A DNA stretch of 7,782 bases from PBB1 sp043749095 (GTDB taxonomy: Bacteria > Pseudomonadota > Gammaproteobacteria > Burkholderiales > Burkholderiaceae_C): assembly GCA_043749095.1 (NCBI GenBank), contig JAYVEB010000379.1, positions 1 through 7,782 on the forward strand, given 5' to 3'. Under the pieces are notes generated by a model. The model was not told where the DNA came from, did no database searches, and saw only the letters and a program-made list of their open reading frames with translations. Positions 1-5,504 of this stretch are shown one piece after another; positions within the stretch are counted from its first letter, which is position 1, and the number at the start of each line of letters is the position of its first letter. The position numbers and the translations under genes are program-made.

Positions 1-965
1 AGCTGGTTCAGCCGCACCAGATTCACTGGCCCGTTCACTTGGTACAGCGCCTGCCCCGGCAGATCGAACTGTTCGAGCAGGAATTCGGACAACTCCGGCG
101 GGCAGCTGCTGACCACTTCGAGCCGGATCGCCTGCCCGAAGTGGCGCGAGCTGAGGCCGGAACGCAGCGCCTGGCGCAGGTTCTTCACGTCGTCCTCATC
201 GACTTCGAGGTCGGAGTCGCGGGTGACGCGGAACTGCGAGAAGGTCTCCACCTCACGCCCTGGAAACAGCTCACCGAGGTGCGCGCGGATCACGCTGGTC
301 AGCAGCACGAAACCCTGTTGGCCGGGCACCAGCGCGTCAGGCAGCCGGATCACCCGCGGCAGCACGCGCGGCACCTTGACGATGGCGATGGTGTTCTCGC
401 GGCCGAACGCGTCCTTGCCGCCAAGCCGCACGATGAAATTCAGCGCCTTGTTGGCAACCAGCGGAAACGGGTGCGACGGATCGAGCCCGATCGGCACAAG
501 CAGCGGGCGCACCTGCTTCTGGAAGAAGTGATCGACCCATTCGCGCTGCGCCTCGTCGCGCTCGGCGTGGTTCAGGATCACGATCCCCGCGCGTTGCAGC
601 AGCGGCATCAGCTGGTCATTGAAGGCGGTGTACTGCTCGTCGATCAGCCGGTGGGCCTCCGCAGTGATCGCCTGCACATCGGCATCGGTGACACCCGCAC
701 CGGGCAGCCGCGAGGCTTCCAGGTAATCGGCAAATCGCACCTCGAAGAACTCGTCGATGTTCGACGACACGATGCAGATATAGCGCAGCCGCTCCAGCAG
801 CGGCACGTCGTGGCGCAGGGCCTGCGCCAGCACGCGGCGGTTGAATTCGAGGATCGAGGTTTCGCGGCCGAGCATCAGTTCGGGATCGCCCGCCTGCGGC
901 GTCGCGGTCGGCTCGGGTGCGGCAGCCGTGTCGGCAGGGGGACGCAAGGCGGGGTCGGTACTCAT
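1..965 (-). CDS. ppk1: Polyphosphate kinase 1, N-terminal part (3' end outside window)
   Basis: PPK1 reversibly transfers the gamma-phosphate of ATP onto inorganic polyphosphate, usually at the inner membrane. The first 321 codons are visible, a bit under half of the usual length of about 700 residues. After a low-complexity Pro/Ala/Thr leader of about 30 residues comes the PPK N domain: RETSILEFNRRVLAQA at residues 35-50, then SSNIDEFFEVRFA at 67-79, matching the family's S-N-N/I-L/I-DEF-x-x-VR-A block. The middle (head) domain starts near residue 150, with PLLVPIGLDPSHPFP at 154-168. The catalytic histidines lie beyond the window edge. The ATG at 965 is preceded directly by an in-frame GTG (968) and then a TAA at 975-977, so the start is fixed within one codon. 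No Shine-Dalgarno sequence is evident. The gene lies about 70 bases downstream of the phosphoesterase on the same strand, probably in one transcript. Confidence 0.95.
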   Translation of the reverse strand, partial: MSTDPALRPPADTAAAPEPTATPQAGDPELMLGRETSILEFNRRVLAQALRHDVPLLERLRYICIVSSNIDEFFEVRFADYLEASRLPGAGVTDADVQAITAEAHRLIDEQYTAFNDQLMPLLQRAGIVILNHAERDEAQREWVDHFFQKQVRPLLVPIGLDPSHPFPLVANKALNFIVRLGGKDAFGRENTIAIVKVPRVLPRVIRLPDALVPGQQGFVLLTSVIRAHLGELFPGREVETFSQFRVTRDSDLEVDEDDVKNLRQALRSGLSSRHFGQAIRLEVVSSCPPELSEFLLEQFDLPGQALYQVNGPVNLVRLNQ

Positions 966-1035
966 CACGATAGTTTAGGGAGGTTGCCTGTGGCTCGGGC
1001 CGGGGGAAGGCGCAGCCAATGGCGTGGTTCAAGCG

Positions 1036-1950
1036 TCACGTCACCGCCATGTCAGCCTCGGCCTCGCTCGACCGCGCACCCATTGCGCGTGCTTCGGTAT
1101 CGGCCAGGCGCAGGTGCTCGCTCCAGTCGATGATTTCGAGCCGACCGTCGGCGTGCTCGACCAGCGCGGTCAGGCTTTCGACCCAGTCGCCGTCATTGGC
1201 ATAGGTGATGCCGTCGATGTCGCGCAATTCGGCATGGTGGATGTGTCCGCAGACCACGCCGTGTGCGCCGCGACGTCTGGCTTCGCGCGCCACCGCGACC
1301 TCGAAATCGCCGATGAAGTTGACCGCACGCTTGACCTTGAACTTCAGGTACTTCGACAGGCTCCAGTACGGCAGGCCGAGCCGCGCGCGCATCGAGTTCA
1401 GCCAGCGGTTGAGCTTCAACGTGAATTCGTACAGCGTGTCGCCCACATGGGCCAGCCACTTGGCGCACTGGATCACGCCGTCGAACAGATCGCCGTGGAT
1501 GATCCACAGCCGGCGGCCGTCGGCGGTTTCGTGGATCCAGTCTTCGGCCACCTCAATGCCGCCGAAGTCGTGCCCCAGGTAGCGGCGGGCGAACTCATCG
1601 TGGTTGCCCGGGATGAACATCACCCGAGTGCCCTTGCGGGCCTTGCGCAGCAGCTTCTGCACCACGTCGTTGTGCGCCTGCGGCCAGTACCAGCTGCGGC
1701 GCAGTTGCCAGCCGTCGATGATGTCGCCCACCAGGAACAGGTGCTCGCTGTCGAAGTGCTTCAGGAAGCCCAGCAGCGCCACCGCCTGGCAGCCCGGCGT
1801 GCCCAGGTGCAGGTCCGAGATCCAGACGCTGCGGTAATGCTGCTTTGATTCACCCAAGGGATCAGACGCTCCCCCGCCGACGACGTCGGTCGCTGCGCAG
1901 GCGACCTGGGAATCGGTCCACGCGCGCAGCAGGGGCAGGTCGCGTTGCAT
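1036..1950 (-). CDS. Calcineurin-like metallophosphoesterase, UDP-2,3-diacylglucosamine diphosphatase-like
   Basis: This is a two-metal phosphoesterase of the group usually annotated as UDP-2,3-diacylglucosamine diphosphatase, the lipid A step that yields lipid X and UMP. With the ATG at 1950 it has 304 residues. All metal-site motifs are present: DLH (46-48), GDIIDG (75-80), GNHDE (115-119), HGD (152-154) and GHIH (235-238). No signal peptide is seen. True LpxH carries GNRDF at the third motif, as I recall it from E. coli, whereas this protein has GNHDEF, so it belongs to a paralogous group and its substrate is inferred only. Start: conservation begins near residue 40. An alternative TTG at 1857, preceded by GGGGGAG at 1869-1875, would give 273 residues and has the better ribosome-binding site. 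The frame is open as far as 2055, but that extension looks non-coding. It is probably the first gene of an operon with ppk1 and is divergent from the AI-2E-family gene. Confidence 0.9.
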   Translation of the reverse strand: MQRDLPLLRAWTDSQVACAATDVVGGGASDPLGESKQHYRSVWISDLHLGTPGCQAVALLGFLKHFDSEHLFLVGDIIDGWQLRRSWYWPQAHNDVVQKLLRKARKGTRVMFIPGNHDEFARRYLGHDFGGIEVAEDWIHETADGRRLWIIHGDLFDGVIQCAKWLAHVGDTLYEFTLKLNRWLNSMRARLGLPYWSLSKYLKFKVKRAVNFIGDFEVAVAREARRRGAHGVVCGHIHHAELRDIDGITYANDGDWVESLTALVEHADGRLEIIDWSEHLRLADTEARAMGARSSEAEADMAVT

Positions 1951-1996
1951 GGACCCGGAGGATGCGACGCCGGTGTAACACGGGCATGGCGGTGGC

Positions 1997-2014
1997 GTGA
2001 CGCCGCAGTGACAC
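1997..2014 (-). promoter_or_regulatory. Candidate Pho-box-like direct repeat
   Basis: Read on the minus strand, this is GTGTCAC, four bases TGCG, then GCGTCAC: two 7-base units with 11-bp periodicity. PhoB sites are known as paired CTGTCAT-type units at this spacing. Both units keep the GTCA core, but the spacer is not AT-rich and no good -10 hexamer follows at the expected distance. It lies 46 bases upstream of the phosphoesterase ATG, so it could place phosphoesterase-ppk1 under phosphate control. This is inference from pattern and context. Confidence 0.22.
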
Positions 2015-2096
2015 GCGAGCCCTTGCGGTGCCGTTGCGGCGCCCAGCGATACCATGCGACAACGTCGACCCTGGACGCTGTCGTCCCGCCCCGCAC

Positions 2097-3170
2097 ATGT
2101 CCCCGCCCCATCCCGACCACGCTCCCGTGCTTGCCAACAAGGCCTTCCTGTTCGTGCTGATCGCGGTGTCGCTGGCCTTCGGCTGGGTCCTGTGGCCCTT
2201 CTTCGGCGCGCTGTTCTGGGGGGTGGTGCTGGCCATCCTGTTCGCGCCGCTGCACCGGCGACTGCTGGCCCGGTTGAACGGGCGTGAGTCAGTGGCCGCG
2301 CTGGTCACACTCGCGCTGATCGTGCTGATCGTGCTGCTGCCGCTGGCGTTCCTCACGGCCTCGCTGGTGCGCGAAGGCGCGGGCGTCTACCAGCGCATGC
2401 AATCGGGCGAACTGGACTTCGGCCGCTACTTTGACCAGATCATGCAGGCGCTGCCGGGGTGGGTCACCGATCGGATGAACCAGTTCGGTCTGGGCAACGT
2501 CGCAGCGCTGAAGCAAAAGCTCAGCGCTGCGATCTCGCAGGGCACCAGCCTGATCGCGGCCCAGGCGCTGAGCATCGGCCAGAACACCTTCGAGTTCATC
2601 GTCAACTTCTTCATCACGATCTACCTCGTTTTCTTCCTGCTGCGCGACGGTGCCCGCCTGGCCGGCCGCATCAATGCCGCAATCCCGCTCGACGAGCGGG
2701 ACAAGCGCGAACTGCTGCTGAAGTTCACCACGGTGATCCGTGCCGCGGTGAAGGGCAATGTGGTCGTCGCGATCGCGCAGGGCGCGCTCGGTGGCCTTGC
2801 ATTCTGGTTCCTGGGCGTCAACGGCGCTTTGCTGTGGGCGGTGATCATGGCCTTCCTGTCGCTGCTGCCGGCGATCGGCGGCGGACTGGTGTGGCTGCCG
2901 GTCGCGCTGTATTTCCTGGTGACCGGGGAGGTCTGGCAGGGCCTGGGCCTGATCGCCTATGGCGTGCTGGTGATCAGCATGGTCGACAACGTGCTGCGGC
3001 AGATCCTGGTCGGCAAGGACACCAAGATGCCCGATTACGTGGTGCTGATCTCGACGCTCGGCGGCATGGCCGTCTTCGGTCTCAACGGCTTCGTCATCGG
3101 CCCGGTGATTGCCGCGATGTTCATGGCGGTGTGGGACATCTGCATCACGGCACGCGGGGAGGGGCGATGA
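2097..3170 (+). CDS. AI-2E/PerM-family transporter
   Basis: This is an inner-membrane protein of the AI-2E transporter family (formerly UPF0118; YdiK, PerM, TqsA). Family members have been linked to export of autoinducer-2 or other small molecules or ions, and no substrate can be read here. The 357 residues match the family's usual 340-370. Hydrophobic segments lie near 16-50 (two helices), 66-90, 163-183, 222-245, 246-272, 282-300 and 313-347, with a soluble amphipathic stretch at 92-160 as is typical. Family signatures are visible: RDG after the fourth hydrophobic segment (183-185), KGNVVVAIAQG (219-229), LLPAIGGG (256-263) and the C-terminal GFVIGPVIAA (331-340). The ATG at 2097 is the first ATG in frame. 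A GTG at 2028 would add 23 residues unlike the family. There is no clear Shine-Dalgarno sequence. Its stop overlaps the start of the lipoprotein gene, indicating translational coupling. Confidence 0.93.
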   Translation: MSPPHPDHAPVLANKAFLFVLIAVSLAFGWVLWPFFGALFWGVVLAILFAPLHRRLLARLNGRESVAALVTLALIVLIVLLPLAFLTASLVREGAGVYQRMQSGELDFGRYFDQIMQALPGWVTDRMNQFGLGNVAALKQKLSAAISQGTSLIAAQALSIGQNTFEFIVNFFITIYLVFFLLRDGARLAGRINAAIPLDERDKRELLLKFTTVIRAAVKGNVVVAIAQGALGGLAFWFLGVNGALLWAVIMAFLSLLPAIGGGLVWLPVALYFLVTGEVWQGLGLIAYGVLVISMVDNVLRQILVGKDTKMPDYVVLISTLGGMAVFGLNGFVIGPVIAAMFMAVWDICITARGEGR

Positions 3171-3628
3171 GGGCGGGACGCTCAATGGCCGTCCTGGCGT
3201 TTGCGGCCGTATCGTGCGTCATGCTCTTTGCCGGCTGCGCCACCACGACGCCCGCTGCCAGCCCACCCAGCGAGGCCGCACCGAAGTCGTTTCACGTCGC
3301 GTCCGATCAGGCTGGCATCTACATCATCCGCAGCGAGCGCGTCGGCGGCGCCATACCGATCGAGGTGCTGATCGACGGGCAGCGCCTCGGCGCCACGGTG
3401 GCGAGGTCGTACCTCTACGCGGTGGTGAAGCCGGGGATCCACACGGTGGACTCCCTCGGCGACATCCGCAACGCGCTGGAAGTCGAGGCGAAGCCCGGAA
3501 CGATCACCTACCTGTCACAGGTGGTGGAGCTGGCGTACCTCACCTCGCCGCGCACGCGGCTGCGCACGATGAACGACGCACAGGGTCGCGAGTGGGTGAT
3601 GGAGTTGAAGGCGGCGCCGCTGCGCTGA
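3167..3628 (+). CDS. DUF2846-type lipoprotein
   Basis: This small lipoprotein of 153 residues has unknown function. The N-terminus is a lipoprotein signal: MRAGR, a hydrophobic stretch at 8-22, and the lipobox FAGC with Cys24 as the acylation site. Phe at -3 is less common than Leu. A Thr/Ala/Pro/Ser linker follows to about residue 38. The folded part at 42-148 has the layout of DUF2846 proteins: IYIIRSERVGG (51-61), VLIDGQRLG (67-75), SYLYAVVKPGIHTV (81-94) and AKPGTITYL (108-116), that is, short beta strands with a PG-x-H turn. The start at 3167 overlaps the preceding stop (ATGA) and follows GGAGG at 3158-3162. A second ATG at 3185 would also leave a usable signal. It is co-transcribed with the AI-2E-family gene. 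Residue 24 onwards would be periplasmic, anchored to the inner or outer membrane. The family call is by eye. Confidence 0.82.
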   Translation: MRAGRSMAVLAFAAVSCVMLFAGCATTTPAASPPSEAAPKSFHVASDQAGIYIIRSERVGGAIPIEVLIDGQRLGATVARSYLYAVVKPGIHTVDSLGDIRNALEVEAKPGTITYLSQVVELAYLTSPRTRLRTMNDAQGREWVMELKAAPLR

Positions 3629-3631
3629 GCG

Positions 3632-3649
3632 GGCCGACAGGCTGTGGCC
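3632..3649. terminator. Possible weak bidirectional hairpin between converging genes
   Basis: GGCC at 3632-3635 pairs with GGCC at 3646-3649, and ACA/TGT inside extends the stem after a one-base bulge, leaving a three-base loop. It sits in the 25-base gap between the converging lipoprotein gene and flgN. There is no T-run on either strand, so at best it is a weak or Rho-assisted end point. Confidence 0.2.
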
Positions 3650-3653
3650 GGGA

Positions 3654-4082
3654 TCAGGCCAGCAGCGAACCGGTGCGGCCAGGACGTTGCACGCCGCCAT
3701 GCGCTCCGTAGACGGTGGGTGCCTCGCGCGGCAGCAGCACGTCGATGGCGCGGTCGAGCGCTGCGGTGGCGCGGGCCAGGCTTTCGCGCTGGGCCGCCAC
3801 GGTGCCGCTGGCGCTGGCGAGCCGGCGGCGCAGCGCCGGCGGCACCGGGCCGTTGCGCGCGGCGCGTGAGAAATGATCGACTGCGTTCGACAGCGCGCGA
3901 TGCAACTCCGACGCATGCAGGTCGATCGACGACAGGTCACGCGCCTGCAAGGCGGCACTCAGGGACGCCAGTCGGTGTTCCACCGCGCTGAGCGTTGATT
4001 CCAGGGCAGGATCCGCGGCATCCTTTCGGGCCAGGGAAACCAGGGCGGTGGTGTTCAGACGCTTCGACGGCGACGGATTCAT
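3654..4082 (-). CDS. flgN: Flagellar export chaperone FlgN
   Basis: FlgN is a cytoplasmic chaperone that keeps the hook-associated proteins FlgK and FlgL soluble and delivers them to the flagellar export gate. The protein has 142 residues (E. coli FlgN is about 140). It is predicted to be almost wholly helical, with long Ala/Leu/Arg/Ser-rich stretches at 25-75 and 81-117 separated by a short break (GPVPP, 78-82), as expected for the FlgN helical hairpin. Near the C-terminus, TVYGAHGG (123-130) resembles the YG-x-x-G element often found in FlgN proteins. Position is the strongest argument: it follows flgM by 25 bases on the same strand, the flgAMN order of enterobacteria. Only one ATG is available, and no Shine-Dalgarno sequence precedes it, so it may depend on coupling to flgM translation. 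Primary-sequence conservation in this family is low. Confidence 0.78.
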   Translation of the reverse strand: MNPSPSKRLNTTALVSLARKDAADPALESTLSAVEHRLASLSAALQARDLSSIDLHASELHRALSNAVDHFSRAARNGPVPPALRRRLASASGTVAAQRESLARATAALDRAIDVLLPREAPTVYGAHGGVQRPGRTGSLLA

Positions 4083-4107
4083 GGGCGGGTGCGGCGATGA
4101 GATTTGA

Positions 4108-4437
4108 TCAGGATTCGGACGTGCTCTTCTTCAGCAGTTCGGCGGCATTGGCGATCAGCTTGTCGGCGATGGCGCCGGCATCGATCTTGAAGTCACCTTT
4201 CTCGATGGCTTGCGAGATACGCTCGACTTTGGCACTGTCGAATTCGGCGGGGCTGGTGGATCCCGAGCGCAGGCTGGCTGCGGTACTCGACAAGGCCACC
4301 TGTGCGCTGGCCTCGGTCGATGCCACCGCGGCGGCTTCGCCGCTGCTGCGTGTGTTCGCCGGGGTCACGGCAGGTCCGGCCGCGGCGCTGGCCGCGGGCA
4401 GACCCTGGATCTTGTTGCTGGTGCTTCCGATGGTCAT
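4108..4437 (-). CDS. flgM: Anti-sigma-28 factor FlgM
   Basis: FlgM binds and holds sigma-28 (FliA) until the hook-basal body is complete, when it is secreted through the flagellar export apparatus and late genes switch on. The 109 residues fit the family (about 95-110). The first 60 or so residues are Ala/Ser/Thr/Gly-rich and probably disordered, as in characterised FlgM. The sigma-binding C-terminal part is clear: FDSAKVERISQAIEKGDFKI (66-85), then DAGAIADKLIANAAELL (86-102), matching the family pattern K-V-x-x-I-x-x-A-I-x-x-G-x-Y/F-x-I-D-x-x-x-I-A. The ATG at 4437 follows GGGAG at 4444-4448. It lies 139 bases downstream of flgA and has its own sigma-28 promoter in that gap. A 15-codon upstream ORF (4481 to 4434) ends with its TGA overlapping the flgM start. 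Confidence 0.95.
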   Translation of the reverse strand: MTIGSTSNKIQGLPAASAAAGPAVTPANTRSSGEAAAVASTEASAQVALSSTAASLRSGSTSPAEFDSAKVERISQAIEKGDFKIDAGAIADKLIANAAELLKKSTSES

Positions 4438-4488
4438 GACATTCTCCCGACAGGCGGCGGAGTGAAAAGATGTTTCAACATGATCGCT

Positions 4489-4515
4489 GTATCGGCCGCT
4501 CTGGCGCGGACTTTA
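4489..4515 (-). promoter_or_regulatory. Sigma-28 (FliA) promoter of flgM
   Basis: Read on the minus strand, the -35 element is TAAAGTCC (4515-4508), the spacer is exactly 11 bases (4507-4497), and the -10 element is GCCGATAC (4496-4489). The enterobacterial sigma-28 consensus is TAAAGTTT, 11 bases, GCCGATAA, so 13 of 16 element positions match with ideal spacing. The start of transcription should fall near 4482, about 45 bases before the flgM ATG. This gives flgM class 3 expression, in addition to read-through from flgA, and closes the FlgM-FliA feedback loop. Confidence 0.88.
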
Positions 4516-4576
4516 GGACTTTTTGACTGGCCGGCGCAAACGAGCGTCGATACCGTGACGGTGTGCACCTGCCGAC

Positions 4577-5374
4577 TCACAGCGACAACTCCACCACGCG
4601 CGTGCCCACCGGCGTGCCAGTGACGACCTGGCCGCTGTCGGTGCGCACCCGCGCGGTCTGGCCCTCTATGCCGGGCGTCAATGCCTGCCCGCTGCCGGCG
4701 ACGCTGAAGCCGGGGCCGCTGGCCAGCACCTTGACCGAATCGCCTGCGGCAAACCACATCCGAGCTTTCAGGTCGGTCTGCCGCAAGCCCCGACCGGCGA
4801 TCAGCGGACGCGTCAGCGACCGGCCCACCGCGAGTGAGGCGTTGGTCACCACGGCCGCGTTGTCTTCGGCGAAATCGACCTCGGCCATGCGCAGATCGTC
4901 CTCGCGCAAGGTGGCGCCGGCGGGCAGCGGCACCGCGGCGACCAGCGCCTGGCCGAAGACACGCACGGTGATCGGCAGGTAGACATTCCATGGCCTGGCA
5001 CCTTGCGCGCAGCGCAGCCCGATGCGCGCCTTGCCCCACAGCCGCATGCCTGGCGGCAGATACGGTTCGATGCGTTGACACGGGGCGAGCTTGAGGCGCG
5101 GGTCCAGGGCACCGACCTGCACCTCGAAGCGCAGCGGCTTGTCGGCGGTGACTGCCGCCGGATCGGCCACGGCCTTGACCTGCGCAACTGCAGCCTGCTG
5201 CGTCGCGAGCAACGCCAATTCACGCACCTGTTCCACCAGTGCGGCATCGACCGCCGCATCGGGCAACTCCTGGGCGACACCAACCAAGGGCAGGCCCAAC
5301 GCGAGCAGGCCGGCGATCAGCAAGCCGCCACGGCGGATGGCCTGCGCAGGGTGAGGGGTGCGACGGAATTTCAT
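4577..5374 (-). CDS. flgA: Flagellar basal body P-ring formation protein FlgA
   Basis: FlgA is the periplasmic chaperone that binds the P-ring subunit FlgI and helps assemble the P ring around the rod. The protein has 265 residues, slightly longer than the usual 215-240. The extra length is in a long N-terminus: a signal peptide with Arg at 4, 5, 14 and 15, a hydrophobic core at 17-33 and likely cleavage after Ala34. A helical stretch follows (38-68), then the N-terminal mixed domain with Cys99 and Cys122, which probably form the disulfide typical of FlgA. The C-terminal SAF-like domain starts near 145: VPLPAGATLREDDL (148-161), then RPLIAGRGLRQTDL (189-202) and GTPVGTRVVEL (253-263). The ATG at 5374 has a TAG stop 12 bases upstream in frame and a weak GAGTG as ribosome-binding site. 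It is the first gene of flgAMN, divergent from flgB. Confidence 0.95.
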   Translation of the reverse strand: MKFRRTPHPAQAIRRGGLLIAGLLALGLPLVGVAQELPDAAVDAALVEQVRELALLATQQAAVAQVKAVADPAAVTADKPLRFEVQVGALDPRLKLAPCQRIEPYLPPGMRLWGKARIGLRCAQGARPWNVYLPITVRVFGQALVAAVPLPAGATLREDDLRMAEVDFAEDNAAVVTNASLAVGRSLTRPLIAGRGLRQTDLKARMWFAAGDSVKVLASGPGFSVAGSGQALTPGIEGQTARVRTDSGQVVTGTPVGTRVVELSL

Positions 5375-5408
5375 GCATGCACTCTAGACATGACCCGGTG
5401 CGCCACAG

Positions 5409-5435
5409 GTCGCCAATTGACGGTGAATCCCGCGC
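5409..5435 (+). promoter_or_regulatory. Weak candidate sigma-54/FleQ-type control region of flgB
   Basis: In the 130-base flgA-flgB divergent gap, GG at 5422-5423 and GC at 5434-5435 are separated by exactly 10 bases, the invariant core spacing of sigma-54 promoters. The surrounding bases fit TGGCAC/TTGC poorly. Immediately upstream, GTC (5409-5411) plus AATTGAC (5415-5421) resembles a FleQ half-palindrome, but it is one base shorter than the published 14-base pattern as I recall it. No sigma-28 or convincing sigma-70 promoter was found here for flgB. The context makes a promoter certain somewhere in the gap; this exact site is uncertain. Confidence 0.25.
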
Positions 5436-5504
5436 TTGTTCCCGCTTATGTTCGGGCCGGGGCCTCCAGACAATGGACGCACAGCCAGCCTTCGCGAGTG
5501 ACCC

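Noticed and set aside
39..1133. Long plus-strand frame of 364 residues antisense to ppk1
   Set aside because: Its product is low-complexity, rich in Arg, His, Gln and Val with no family signature, while the opposite strand encodes clear PPK1. It is a shadow frame typical of high-GC DNA.
1024..1848. Plus-strand frame of 274 residues opposite the phosphoesterase
   Set aside because: No recognisable domains. The minus-strand frame holds every metallophosphoesterase motif in order.
1994..2004. GGCG-TGA-CGCC hairpin in the divergent gap
   Set aside because: A four-base GC stem is common in DNA of this composition, and there is no T-run to make it a terminator.
1951..2055. Extension of the phosphoesterase to an ATG at 2055
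   Set aside because: The extra 35 residues (Cys/Pro-rich) have no counterpart in the family as I know it and would cover the likely promoter region of the operon.
2459..3166. N-terminal extension of the lipoprotein frame back to 2459
   Set aside because: It overlaps the AI-2E-family gene throughout, is Arg/Gly-rich and lacks sense. The lipoprotein signal and GGAGG fix the start at 3167.
2289..3185. Minus-strand frame of 298 residues opposite the AI-2E-family gene
   Set aside because: His/Gln/Asp/Arg-rich translation of antisense hydrophobic codons, a known artefact opposite membrane proteins.
5371..5393. TCATG/CATGA inverted repeat around the flgA start
   Set aside because: Five-base arms with a 13-base spacer are easily due to chance, and one arm contains the start codon itself.
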